Translations under genes and position numbers: made by a program
The notes under the pieces: generated by a model
The model's input: the letters and a program-made list of their open reading frames with translations, nothing else
What the model was told of the DNA's origin: nothing
Databases searched by the model: none
In this document: positions 36,423 through 48,837 of the stretch, one piece after another
Position numbering within the stretch: the stretch's first letter is position 1
How the letters are laid out: the number at the start of each line of letters is the position of its first letter
Assembly: GCA_001600175.1 (NCBI GenBank)
Contig: BCJC01000001.1
Location: 2,465,652-2,529,651, forward strand
DNA: 64,000 bases
Origin: Erythrobasidium yunnanense
Taxonomy: Eukaryota > Basidiomycota > Cystobasidiomycetes > Erythrobasidiales > Erythrobasidiaceae
Direction: 5' to 3'

Positions 36423-36996
36423 TCAGTCGGCGAATACGAGGGATATGCGGTCTCCTGAAACATTCACTTGAGGCCAAAGCCAACAAAAGTCATCGATCTT
36501 TGAGCGATCAGCAGGCAGTGCTTTGAGCGTAGAGTATGCGCTAGGATCCGTGAAGGCTGAATAGGGGAACTTCGTGTCGCGGTCACAACTAACGCGTTTG
36601 GCTTGCGTGTCGACGTCTAGAATCTTGTAATTGCCGGTCTTGTACATTTTGATCTTAATTGGGTACCTGTGATTGTACACAGCTTATCAGAAGCATAAGG
36701 TTGTATCCGGACTATACTTACTGCAGGGAAGGTCGTATGTGCTTCAACATATTAATTTCGGCTTCCAAAGCCTTGATTTTGGCCTTCAAAGCAAGGTTCT
36801 CCTTCGCTAGATCAGGGGCCCCTGTAGCTCCAGTAGCTGCTGATGATGATGTCCCAGCGCTGGCGAGCGCTGGCGTACTGGGTAGAGACGGCACAGGCCC
36901 ACCAACTTGGCTTGCGCGCCTGCTTGTCCTGCTGCCTTGAGAGTCCATGGACGCCGTTCTCTTGTGGATTTTGTTGTTCTGCATTGGTTGAGCCAT
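36423..36996 (-). CDS. Tandem family member C (coiled coil + SAF domain)
   Basis: Not recognised. Exons 36722-36996 and 36423-36666, 55-base phase-2 intron with a consensus GTAAGT donor. Starts MAQPMQNNKIHKRTASMDSQ, then Ser/Ala/Gly-rich sequence and a clear heptad helix (LAKENLALKAKIKALEAEIN). The C-terminal domain reads MYKTGNYKILDVDTQAKRVS, CDRDTKFPYSAFTDPSAY, and ends VNVSGDRISLVFAD. About 172 residues. This copy looks the most intact: best splice sites, full C-terminus and an upstream TATA box at 37116-37121. It lies 321 bases downstream of MCM10 on the same strand and is probably closest to the founder of the array. Confidence 0.7.
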
Positions 36997-37006
36997 AATG
37001 TGCGAA

Positions 37007-37346
37007 TCTTCCAGAGATTTGATACTGTTTGGCTGAGGTGGTCTTGCTTGCTTTGCTTACTTTATCTGCTTGTAGGAGTCAGGAGGAGAGAGAGGAGAGA
37101 GAGGATCGCTGCGATTTTATAGGCGGAGGGCTGGCTGCCATAGTCTGGCAGCTTGAAGGGCACCATGGGTGCTACGGAGGACTTCCATTGCGATCCTTTG
37201 ATCAAGCTCCGGAGCCCATACAGCGGAATGCTAGGGATCGCATGAGCACCATTGGCAGCCTGGCAGATGCGGACTTTTCCCGCTGGTCCAGGGAGAAAGG
37301 GCAGCCCAAGCGCTCGACTACGCAGTTGTGGGCGGCTCGATCTCCA
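37007..37346 (-). repeat. Duplicated upstream region, copy 2 (before family member C)
   Basis: Partner of 35820-36146. It covers the leader, TATA box (37116-37121) and the whole interval up to MCM10, and runs across the MCM10 stop codon (37318-37320) into its last codons. This overlap with a known gene shows which copy is ancestral. Confidence 0.88.
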
Positions 37347-40300
37347 AGTCGTCATCGTCGCCATCGTCGCCATCTTCGTCTCCTTGTCCGTGTGGCTCGT
37401 CGTATACGCACACTCTCTTCATCGGCGCCATCTCTTGCTCCTCGTCCGAGCTGAACAGATAGCCCGTATCTTCCATCTCCATCTGCTCCGGCATATCACA
37501 ATCATCCACAAAAGCCCGACGCTGCGCGGTATCATCGTCATTATAGTGGAAGTTATCGAAATCGTCGAGGTTATCCCAGTCATCCGTTGTCGCGGGTAAT
37601 CTGGGTTGCTCAGACACCGCGCCAGCTGGAACTGATACGCCAGATCGGACTTTTGCACCTGGTGCAGGGCCGAGCTTCGGTGCTGGGCGTGGTGCTGTAC
37701 CAAGTAGATTTGACGCTTCCAGCTGTCGTTAAGGTATACATATCAGTAAGACCTAGCGGTACTCGATGTCGTTTGCATACCTGTCTCTGCTTTGCAAGCT
37801 TGCTTGCGGAGTCCATATTGAGCGACGAAGGGTCCCATCCTATCCTCCTCACGGCAGCCACATCGAAGACACGTTTCTTGCCTCCTCGTCCACCCGCATC
37901 ATCCGTATCTTCACTCTCCGTCCCAGTCATACCATCCCTGCTTTCCCTCTTTACAGGTCTTTCGAGTTTCGCTTTGCCATTACTGACGAGGTACTTCGCA
38001 CCAAGCGTCTTCCCTCCATCTCTTCCCAAGAAACGCTGTAAGTGTCTCTCTTCTCGCGCTTTCTTCTCAGCTTTAGCCTTCGGATCCAGCTCTTTAGCTA
38101 CAGGCGGTCCATCGATGAACTTGCTATTTCGGCCACCAAAGCGTGAAGAAGGTGCGATGCTGCCTGTTGAGCCGACGACGTACGTCTTTGATCCATCTAC
38201 GTTCGAGATATTGTCGCGGGGTAGAAGACCGGTTTTCGTGACTGGATCGTAAGAAGTGAGGCGGGATGAGTTGGCTTTGTATGAAGGGATGGAGGAGGTC
38301 TGTCGAGGAACGCCTGTGCCGCCATTGGCTATTGAAGATGCGACGCCTGCTTGTCGATGCTGCTGCATTCGATTCTTGAAAGCTGATGTTACGCTTGTTG
38401 CCTCCATGCCGCTGGTCCTGTAAGAAAACGACATATCAGCTTATGAACGTTTAGACCTCATTGCTCAGCAAGAGAAAGCTTACCCAGCGAAGAACTCTGC
38501 TCGTCCAGCCCGCTTGTTCTTGACTGCTTTCTGAACATGAAAATCGCAGACTTGGTTTTGGCGTCTGTATACACACACCGATACTCAATTAGCATCTGCC
38601 AAGCTACGTTTTCTATAGGGTGAAACGCCAAACTTACGTATCGCACCATGCTCCACAAAGCTTGCCATCCCGCTTCATGGCTGTACATGATCCTAGATCT
38701 TTTGCTTTCCCTATGACGAGGATAGAGTCTGCCGAATCTGGCGTGATGGAGATTATGTTTGCATTCTCGTTGTTTTGGTAAGCGGACTGCAGAAATCTCA
38801 GTATCAACATCTAGGCCTTCGTATGAGTGCTGATGATGTACCTGCCATGGCTTCATGATTCTAGGATTCAAGATCGCGATGACGGTTCCATTTCTCTCCT
38901 TCCAGAATTTCTCGAACGCTCCTCCTGAACCACCTTTATATTCCGTTCTCACACTCGTTGACGAAGTCCCATCATCCGCATTCTCTTTTTCGTATCTCAC
39001 TCCCTTCTTCGTGATGACTGTGCCTTCGTCGCCCGCTGTGAGATGCGTGGCTTTTCGACGAGACTTCTCGGGGTCGGACTCGAAGAGCTTTAAGTTGAGT
39101 ATGCCTGTACCGCCTCCCGCGCCTTTGAGCCGTAGATCTATAAGCTTGAACGAGATGTATTTCCTCGCCTGTGGCTTATACCCATTCCCTCCTTCTTCTT
39201 CATCATCGTCAAAATCGTTCTCTGCATCACTCGATTTGAGCTCCTTATCACTCTCCGCCTCGTTATATATCAAGTTGTCTATGCCTCCATCTCCGCCATT
39301 CTCTTTATTCTTCTTCGCAGCAGCTTTCAACTTCGCTTTCTCCTTCTTCTCCTTATTCTTCTTGCGCAGAGCTTCGGCACTAGCTTGTGCGGTGTAGTTT
39401 GATTGACCCGTAGTACGGATCTCGGACTTTTCGGCTAATACGCCAATCACGATCCAGTCGCCTTCCACGGGGAGCTCGTACTCTGTACCGCCCTTCGTCT
39501 TGCGTACTAAAGAGTAAAGGAGCTCAGGTGGGATGTGATAGCGGTCAGAAAGATATTCTTGAAGCTCTTCGTGCGGTAACGTGCGTTTCCTGCAAGTTGC
39601 GATCGAATTTTTAGCCTGAAGCTTGGGCAGTCGTGATGATACTGGACTCACTGCAATCGTATCCCGCTATTCGGCTCGAAGCTCTTCCATTCAGGATCTC
39701 CTATAGGCGTCTTGAACTCTCTCGGGCCCGGTTGCAAATCGTGCACCAGAGTCAGATCTTCGTTGCGCTTATTCCCAATAGAGATATCCTCTTCTGCTTC
39801 TTCACGTCTATCGTTCTGCTCAACGGCTCTAGCTTTGCCCTTGTCGTTCTTGGCTTGGACAGGCGGAGGAGCTTCGCGTTTAGGCGCGACTTGTCCGAAT
39901 GTGGTGCTTCTCTGGACTGTCCTTCTGTCAGCAGATTCTTTAAGTCTATTCTGCCCTTGCGTGAAGTCGGCCAGTAATGTGGATGAGCCTGCGTCACTCC
40001 ATCAGCTTGGATACAAGGTATGGCCATTCGAGAGAGTCAGCACACCCGTCACGCGTTGAGGAGCCAGCCTTTGTTGGTCATTGTCTTGAATGGAAGCCTT
40101 CTTGCCAGTAGCGAATAATGATGTCGAAGGCCGTTTCTGTGTTTTGGCTGGTCGCGCGTCGCCTAAATTGCCCAAGGTGGTCTTTCGTTCTGACCAGTTC
40201 GCAGCGTCAGCAGTGAATTCACAACACGTCAAGGAAGTGTAGAATCTGCGCCCACTCTTCGTTGGACTTGGGCTTGCTGGGACGAGTAGCCCGCTGTTCT

Positions 40301-40412
40301 GCTGCTCTTCTCGCAGCTGCTTCTCCCTCTTTGCGGCTCGTAGTGCTTCTAGCTTTGCTTGCTGCAGCGCAAACAGCCTTTCTGCTTCTTCCAGCTCATC
40401 GTCAGAGGCCAT
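37318..40412 (-). CDS. MCM10: DNA replication factor Mcm10
   Basis: Mcm10 binds the CMG helicase and DNA polymerase alpha and is needed for origin firing. Starts MASDDELEEAERLFALQQAK, a coiled-coil N-terminus. After several introns comes the OB-fold: KRTLPHEELQEYLSDRYHIP, EYELPVEGDWIVIGVLAEKS, a Lys/Glu-rich insert (39230-39380), ARKYISFKLIDLRLKG, and GAFEKFWKERNGTVIAILNP. The zinc finger is visible over the next exons: LGSCTAMKRDGKLCGAWCDT then QVCDFH, a C-x(n)-C-x3-C...C-x-H arrangement. The basic patch KNKRAGRAEFFAG follows. The C-terminal half is disordered, with FLGRDGGKTLGAKYL, VRRIGWDPSSL, and an acidic end EIEPPTTA. The start is divergent from the Ish1 gene with 275 bases between. Confidence 0.93.
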
Positions 40413-40687
40413 CCTGTCCGATACAAGCCAAGGCAAGGCAAAGTCGGCTGCCGGATTCGAAGGTGGATTTTTGCTTCGAGTGCGAGTGAGGAATGATCAT
40501 TTGGACTGGCCGAGTGGTAACTAATTTTCAGACCCCCTATGTTCTCTGTTCCACGTCGTCGCATTGCGTCATTTCCGTTAGGGGGCGATCACATCCAGCT
40601 TCGCGACTTTGCAGATTTCAGAGAAGGAACACGCAAGGTGCAATTACAGCTTGTCTCTCTACCAATTCATCCAAGGATTACACAGCA
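40413..40687. promoter_or_regulatory. Divergent promoter, MCM10 / Ish1-repeat gene
   Basis: 275 bases between two divergent starts. It contains no clear TATA box. A short tRNA-like string occurs here but is rejected as a tRNA gene. Confidence 0.4.
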
Positions 40688-43600
40688 ATGCGCATCAATA
40701 CGTGGTTCGCAGTAGGAGTAGCAGCAGCTTCAGTCTCACAGGCTGCCCTGTTCCAGAGAAATGGTCAGTGGGGAGAACAGGCACAAAAACTCGCAGAATC
40801 ATAGCTGAGATGATGGATTCACAGTTCCAGCATGGCACGACTGGGACAACTCACAGCTCGAGCGATGGCTCACTGATCACAAAGTCCCAAACCCAGGTCA
40901 GCAAAACTCGACGAGAAGCGATTCCACGTCATGCAGGACAAAAGATCCTGACCTTTTCATGATCTCTTAACAGGCCAATTGAGCACTGAGCAGCTCAAAG
41001 ACCTCGTTCAATCCAACTACAACAAGGCTTACGATACATGGTGAGTTTACCAGACCTTTCGCTCGCTCGCCTTGCAGGAGCAGGTTGTTTGGGCTGGACT
41101 TGATAGCAGAAGCAATGCTAATGAATGAGACGAACGCAGGACCGAGACTGACATCAAGCAATGGATGGCCTCGAACTCGCTCGTCCCTACACCAACTCCA
41201 AACACCCGAGACCGAGCCATCAACGCTATTCGAAGAAACTACGATACCGCCTACCACAACTGGGAGGAGTCTGATCTGCACGATTGGCTGGTCGTGAGCA
41301 TCTTCCCAATATATCCCTGTGTTCAGCGCTGACAGATCCACGTTTCTCTCAGGAACACGGCCTGGCTCCCAAGCCAAAGTCAACCCGCGATGAGCTAGTC
41401 GACCAGGTTCGAGGAGCATGGGGGACTGCCAACTCGTACGTTGGTGCCAAAGGCTCTCAAGCCCAAGCCGCCTTCTACGGCGGGAAATCCAACACTGGTC
41501 TAAACTCCGGAATCGTCGATGCATGGACCGATTCGCAGCTTCGCGAGTTCCTGCTCAAGAACAACATCGTGGCGCCCTCGTCCAAGACTGAGGAGCTCCG
41601 AATCCTAGCTAAGCAGAGAATCGACGAGATTGCAAAAGTTGGAAACCAAGCTACAAACTCGGCTAGCTCGCTCGCTTCCCAGGCGACAAACAAGATCTCA
41701 GAAGCTTATTACGCTTCTGGAGATGCACCCAAAATCGCCTATGATTACCTCTCAGCTGCCATCGATGGTGAGTAGACTGTCTCGATCGGTATCTTTGGAG
41801 GAAAAGGCTAACCGTTCTTTCTGCAGACACCAAGGACTACGTCTATTCCACATGGAACGATAACCAGCTCAGACACTACCTCGAGCAACAAGGAGTCATC
41901 AACACTCCTGCTGAGGCAAAGAGGGATGATCTACTCGCTTCCGTCAAGAAGACCTACAATGATGCCGCCGACAACGTCTACGACACCTGGTCAGATACCT
42001 ATATCGTAAGTATCTCTCTTTGATATCGCGTCTCGATGGAAAATGACACTGATCATTGTCGATTTTGCAGCGCAAGTGGCTCGTCAACCACGGAGTCATC
42101 CAGACCAAGTCTGCAAAGACACGAGATGATCTCGTAGATCTTATGCAGAGAAACTACTACTCTGCAAAAGATACCACCTACAACTCGTGGTCCGACTCTC
42201 AGCTTAGGAAGTGGGCTGTATCGAGAGGACTCGTAGAGCCAAAGTCTGCTCCCGAGAAGACCAGAGTTGAGTGAGTGGTAGTCTTCAATCTGTTCCTTGA
42301 TTGTCGAGGCTGACGTGCGTGTGATGAAGGCTCGAGAAGCTCGTCAGCGACAACTACTACTCCCTGCGAGACACGGCCTACCAGGCCTGGGACGACAACA
42401 CGATCCGCAACTGGCTGGAGAAGAAGGGATTGATCAAGACACCCACCGAAGCCAAGCGGGACGATCTGATCAGCACGATGAAGACCTACTACTATTCCGC
42501 CAACGACCGTCTCTGGGATACCTGGTCAGACGCGAAAGCGCGTGCCTACCTCGTCAAGAACAACGTCGTCTCAGAAGCTGAGGCTGCGGGATACAAGAGA
42601 GACAGATTGGAGAAACTCCTTGAGGACAACTGGAACAAATTGCCTGATAACATCGATCAGGCATGGAAACAGACTGATATGAGAGACTGGCTCGTCAAGA
42701 ATAACTATATCAAATCTGATGCTCAGCTCAAGGCCGATGATGTGAGTAGCTGCTTCTAACAATCTCGTAGGCTCCGTGACTAACGGTTCTGCTTGATTTT
42801 CAGGTCAAGACCCTCTTCACCAAGCACTACTCTACCGCCAACTCCCGCACCTACGACTACCTCTCATGGACTGACAACCGAATCCGAGGCTGGCTCCGGT
42901 CAAACGGCATTAATGTCCCTATGAACAGCAAGCGCGCCGAGCTTGTCCAGATGATGAAGGACAACTACGTCACTACTCAATCCGGACTTGGCGGTCTCTT
43001 CCAGAACGTACAAGAGTGGATCTCTTCAGGCACGCACATTGCCGAAGACAAGGTCGCAGAAGCTATTGCTCTACTCAGAGGCGCTGTAGGGTCGTCTCCT
43101 TTCGGTGGATATGGCGAAGAAGCTGGTTTGAAGGGTAAATACAACCATGCTTCGTACGCTGGTGAAGACCTACTCTCGAGCGTCTCAGCTTCTGGATCAT
43201 CCGCTGCTGGACAAGCTTCAAAATCAGCTTCTTCAGCCGGTGTCAAAGCATCCAAGTCAGCTGCTCCTTATGCTTCCCAAGCTTCGGCTTCCGCGTCTTC
43301 CCTGGCTTCTGTAGCTAGCAAGAGCGCGTCTTCGTTGGCTACTGAAGCTGCTGGATTCGCAGCTGGTGTTACCGACCCGGCTTCAATGTCCTCCCTCGCC
43401 AGCGTAGCTAGCAAGTCGGCTACTTCCGCTGCATCCGTAGCTAGCGCCTCTGCTTCCAAGTCGGCTGTCAGTGCCTCGGCTTCTGCGAGCTCCGCTGCCT
43501 CAGTTGCATCAAAGGTAAGCCTCTGAGGATTCTGACATTAGTCTGCTTGACTGACTTTACCTGCAGTCCGCTGTGTCCGCTGCATCTGCCGCTTCCAAAT

Positions 43601-44253
43601 CTGCACAGTCAGCCTACACTTCGCTCTCACACTCTGCCTCGTCTGCCGCATCTGTCGCCTCCGTCAGTGCGCAGTCAAGCTGGTCGAGCGCAAGCAAGTC
43701 TGCCGAGTCTTCCCTCTCCAGCGCCAGCAAGTCAGCTTCATCCGCTGGTGTCGACCCATCTTCCATCTCCTCCGCTAGCAAGTCTGTCTCTTCATCCTTG
43801 AGCAGCGCTTCGCATGAGGCTTCTCTCTCCGCTAGCAGTGCGAGCAAGTCTCTCTCAAGCTACTTCTCGTCCGTCTCAAACTCTGCTAGCTCAACAGCAA
43901 GCGTAGCTAGCTCTTCTGCCACGCACCTCGCTTCCTCCCTCTCGCACTCGGCTTCCTCGCTAGCAAGCAAGGCCTCCCACGATGCCTCAGTAGCTGCCAG
44001 CTCTCTGAGCAAGTCTGCAAGCTCATTGGCTTCCTCCGTCTCTTCAGCTGCTTCAAGCAAGTCGTCGAGCCTGAGCAAAGCTTCCTACACCCACTCCGTA
44101 GAGGCTTCAAAGTCCCTTTCGTCAGCTAGCGTAGCTGCTTCGAAGAGCCTTTCATCAGCTTCTGTCCAGGCTAGCAAGAGTCTATCGTCCGCTTCTGTCT
44201 CTGCTTCCAAATCGGCAGCTTCAGCAAGTGCCTCGATCAAGAAGGAGCTTTAA
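40688..44253 (+). CDS. ISH1: Ish1/Msc1-like stress protein with Ser/Ala-rich tail and KKEL end
   Basis: Related to S. pombe Ish1 (stress-induced nuclear envelope) and S. cerevisiae Msc1 (ER and nuclear envelope). The first exon encodes a signal peptide, MRINTWFAVGVAAASVSQA. Many Ish1 repeats follow, each with a W-x-D-x(2)-L-R-x-W/Y-L-x(3)-G/N core: DWDNSQLERWLTDHKVP, TWNDNQLRHYLEQQGVI, RKWLVNHGVIQTKSAKTRDD, SWSDSQLRKWAVSRGLV, AWDDNTIRNWLEKKGLI, TWSDAKARAYLVKNNVV, SWTDNRIRGWLRSNGIN. Most introns fall between repeats. From about 43180 to 44235 the protein turns into a Ser/Ala repeat of over 300 residues built from SASS/SKSAS units. It ends SIKKEL. A C-terminal KKEL after a signal peptide fits ER retrieval, so lumenal ER/nuclear-envelope location is inferred. 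Confidence 0.88.
43180..44235 (+). repeat. Coding low-complexity Ser/Ala repeat
   Basis: In-frame tandem-like repeat within the Ish1 gene. Units such as SKSASS, SLASVASK and SKSLSSASV recur with period 3-10 residues; one intron near 43515-43566 interrupts it without changing composition. DNA units (GCTAGC, TCTGCT, AGCAAGTC) are varied rather than identical, so the protein bias seems selected rather than due to recent slippage. Confidence 0.85.
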
Positions 44254-44901
44254 GAGGTCAATAATTACAGAAGAGAAAACGAAACAGCAAGATATACCCA
44301 GAATATGATGGATATGCAGCGATGTTGTCCGATGCGAGTGCGATTTCCTTTCCCCACGTGGCAGACGCTTTGGCAGGCAGACAGAGGCACGCTGACGTCG
44401 GGACTCCCAAAGCGCGAGATACTATTAGAAGGAGAGAAGAAGGACTGGAATGATAACGATATATCGAACAAACCGTAGTTGTAACGAGTAACGCGAAAAG
44501 AGTTTGAACGTGCAAAGAGCGCATGCAGGTGGAGCGTGGCGACTGGCGATCCCGTTTGAGGATAAGCACACCGAAAGCTGAACAAGCTGTATTATTACGC
44601 TGTGTTGCTACTGATATATCGTGTCTGTGTATGTATTGCGCGATTTCTGCCTAGAATCCGGGTTTGTCAGCTCTGCCAGGTTTCTCGAAACGGACGCTTG
44701 CTTTGCGCACTTTGATCCAGCTTCAACACTTTCAAGGCAGGCTTAAGGCAGGGTTTAGGCAGACTCTTACAACAAGTTTCAACACTCAGTAAAGAGGCAT
44801 CTATCCCCCATTTCAAGGCCTGAGTACGACGAACGACGCTCCCGCCAGCCAGCCCTTCGACCTCAATCCCTCACCTCTCTTAAACCGCGAAAACAGCAGC
44901 C
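44254..44901 (+). promoter_or_regulatory. Intergenic region and presumed HOG1 promoter
   Basis: 648 bases between the Ish1 gene stop and HOG1 start, both forward. No credible coding frame. Just upstream of HOG1 there is a near-repeat AAGGCAGGCTTAAGGCAGGG (44732-44751) and a CT-rich leader. AGGGG/CCCCT-type stress elements: only a partial TATCCCCC at 44803 was noticed, not conclusive. Confidence 0.35.
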
Positions 44902-46438
<1,537 letters not shown>

Positions 46439-47189
46439 ACGACCAACTATTGGGAAGTGGCATTGTGGTACCAAGCTGGTGCAAGAATATACCCGGACTC
46501 TTACAAGGCTGAAAGACAAGATGGCGAAACAAGAGACTGCAAAGAGAGAACCACGTTTTGAGATTGTTAGGGGACCTTTGTTAACTTCTTTCATAGAGGA
46601 TCGGCTTTACTTATATCTATCTTACCAAACACAAGCAATTGAATCTACACAGGTGCAGAAGTACAAACGTGTTTACTCCATTTCTTTTCCATATCCTAAG
46701 ACCTTGTATCGCTCGACTCTGCGTTCTTCTCTATCCCTCATCAACTTCACTATACTATAGTTTCCTTCACTCCTCATCCTCTCAACTTTGTATATCGCTC
46801 CCCACGTACCCAATTCTCCAAAGCGACAACATCCTCCTACATCTCGATAATTTAGGTTTCTTATGTGTCTGTTTACCTCTCCCAATATATTTGTTCTCTA
46901 TCTCTGCGCCCATTTCCCTTACCCTGATGACCGGCAAACAGAATCAAGGTACCTTAGGCTGTATGTCTTTTCCTGCTTGCTAATACCACGCTGTCCCTTC
47001 GAGGTTCGGTAGCACGCAAATAAGTACATGTCTATTAACCGGTCTCGATTCCAGCTATACAACGTTCCTCTTTTCTGAGTCACTTGCTTCGGACGCGCAT
47101 TTTGCAAGACTCTGAGTCACTTGTACTTGCGAAAGCCGCGTCAAGACGCCTACCTGCTCTTCTTGTTCTCACTCCGACATTCACCTGCA
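46439..47189 (+). other. Intergenic region between HOG1 and the WD40-like gene
   Basis: 751 bases. The first part should be the HOG1 3' untranslated region. From about 46640 to 46930 the sequence is strongly CT-rich and AT-rich on this strand. No coding frame with motifs. No structured RNA recognised. Confidence 0.4.
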
Positions 47190-48671
47190 ATGTACGTTAC
47201 TATCGATCAGTTTCGCGCCCAATGGAGCCATGCCTTAGCGGAAGACTTCATCCCCGCTCATGGCGAACCGTTGATCACATCGACGCATCTGTTTGGGCCC
47301 GCAGAGGATCAGCTAGACGTCTCCTTGAAACGTCAACCGACTGGCTGGCAGCTGGCTCAATCGATCAATGCCGATGAGAGTCTGCTAGCCGTAGCAGTCG
47401 ATCATGAGATAGATATCTACAACATAATCGACCGAAGCTTCTGGGGCACTCTGCGAGGCCACACAGGCAATATTGAACAGTTGACCTTCCATCCAACCCA
47501 GCCTTTCGCGCTGGTATCCTGTTCGAGCGATGACAGGCCCCGCAAAGCTCCGGTCCTCAGAGGAGCAGGACAGCCCGAAATCATCTTCTGGGATGTGTCA
47601 GGTGTGCCTCCAGTGAACACTGAGGCCACTAATTCGGACACAATCGAAGAGGCCGCCAAGCAAGGCGTGGAGCATGGCTTGAACAAGCTTACTCTAAGCG
47701 GTATAGGCCTGGAACCGACAGATACAGATCTGCAGGATATGCGGAATAGTCTCAAGTCGGCCTTCCTTGAGCTCTATTCACTGCGGTCTGTCCCGTCTAA
47801 GAGGCGTCTCGTTGGACGGATGCTGGACGGTTTTCAGTCCGCCTCTGCCTCTTTCTCGCCCGATGGCAATTCCATCATCATCTTGCCAGGTGCGCGCCCA
47901 AACTCCAATTCGAACGACAAATGGGACATCCATATTGTCAATTTCGCGACGAGACAACTAGAGCTAGAGCTTGTTGGGCACCGGGATGCCATCATGTGGG
48001 CAAGCTTCAGTCCTGATCAGAAGAACATTGGCTCCTCAGCATGGGATGGTTCCTTTCGCATCTGGAATGCAGCGGACGGTAGCCTTAGACATGCGTTCAA
48101 GAGCGACACGCAGAACTGGGGAGCTGCATTCAGCCCAGACTCGAGCAAGTTCCTGGGGACTGACGGTCACGGAGTAGCTCAGATATGGGACTTGAGCACT
48201 GGTAGAGTGATTTGGAGGCACGAATCGAAGTGTTGGGCCAGGTACCTCGACTGGGCGCCAGACGGTGCCCACATTGCTATAGGCATTGAGCGGCGGGGNA
48301 AAGTCGCCATCTTTGATGTTGGACATATCGAAGGGGAGGAACCGATAGCCGACGCTGTTCCCATCCAGACTCGAGCGCTAAGCATTGCACATCTGCCTGA
48401 AGACATGCAAAAGCTTTCGGGTGGGTTCCTTACAGTCGGCGGCGTCCGCTTTCTCAAATCACGACCTCGAAGGCTGGTGTACACGACCAGGCTGGATCAC
48501 AGCGTTGAAGTTTATGACATGGAGGAAGGTAGGAAGTGGCGTTTGGCTCCGGAGTACACTACGAACGATTCGAAGTTCCCTGTTGATTGGACGTATTTGG
48601 AATCGTCGGATAGACTTGTAGCTACTACTGCCACTGCCGTTAAGTTCTTTGTTTTGGCAGATTTGACGTAG
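47190..48671 (+). CDS. WD40-like beta-propeller protein, unknown role
   Basis: Intronless, about 493 residues from the Met in MYVTIDQFRAQWSHALAEDF. Propeller blades are visible: ESLLAVAVDHEIDIYNIIDR, SFWGTLRGHTGNIEQLTFHP, IIFWDVSG, then a helical insert (about 47630-47810), SASFSPDGNSIIILPG, LVGHRDAIMWASFSPDQKNI, SSAWDGSFRIWNAADGSLRH, GVAQIWDLSTGRVIWRHESK, YLDWAPDGAHIAIGIERR and a last blade with HSVEVYDMEEG. An undetermined base lies at 48299, so one residue is unknown; the frame remains open across it. Specific function is not clear; similar propeller proteins of this make are uncharacterised in fungi. Confidence 0.82.
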   Translation: MYVTIDQFRAQWSHALAEDFIPAHGEPLITSTHLFGPAEDQLDVSLKRQPTGWQLAQSINADESLLAVAVDHEIDIYNIIDRSFWGTLRGHTGNIEQLTFHPTQPFALVSCSSDDRPRKAPVLRGAGQPEIIFWDVSGVPPVNTEATNSDTIEEAAKQGVEHGLNKLTLSGIGLEPTDTDLQDMRNSLKSAFLELYSLRSVPSKRRLVGRMLDGFQSASASFSPDGNSIIILPGARPNSNSNDKWDIHIVNFATRQLELELVGHRDAIMWASFSPDQKNIGSSAWDGSFRIWNAADGSLRHAFKSDTQNWGAAFSPDSSKFLGTDGHGVAQIWDLSTGRVIWRHESKCWARYLDWAPDGAHIAIGIERRXKVAIFDVGHIEGEEPIADAVPIQTRALSIAHLPEDMQKLSGGFLTVGGVRFLKSRPRRLVYTTRLDHSVEVYDMEEGRKWRLAPEYTTNDSKFPVDWTYLESSDRLVATTATAVKFFVLADLT

Positions 48672-48837
48672 AATAGGCGCCTTACGACTTTCACAGTAGA
48701 AGTACGGATAGCAGTAGACGACCCGTGGAGATGCTTGTGCTTGGAAGTAAAATGCAGTCAATATGAGCTCAGAAACCGGCTTGAGGTGAATAAGCCTGGC
48801 CTTCGTGAAGGTCCCTCTGACGACAGGCAGTCGTGGC

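Noticed and set aside
35820-37346. The 1.2-kb direct repeat as a mobile element
   Set aside because: No terminal inverted repeats, target-site duplications or transposase/polymerase genes; one end lies inside MCM10 codons, so ordinary tandem duplication explains it.
38855-39397. Ser/Phe-rich forward frame of 180 codons opposite MCM10
   Set aside because: It is a shadow of the Lys/Glu/Asp-rich MCM10 exon; composition follows from the opposite strand.
40505-40525. tRNA-like string GGCCGAGTGGT between MCM10 and the Ish1 gene
   Set aside because: It matches a Ser/Leu tRNA D-arm, but no acceptor stem, anticodon arm or TTCGAAT-type T arm follows within 100 bases.
43268-44078. Long reverse-strand frames opposite the Ish1 Ser/Ala tail
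   Set aside because: They are Glu/Ala/Leu-rich mirror images of the Ser/Ala repeat codons and have no independent support.
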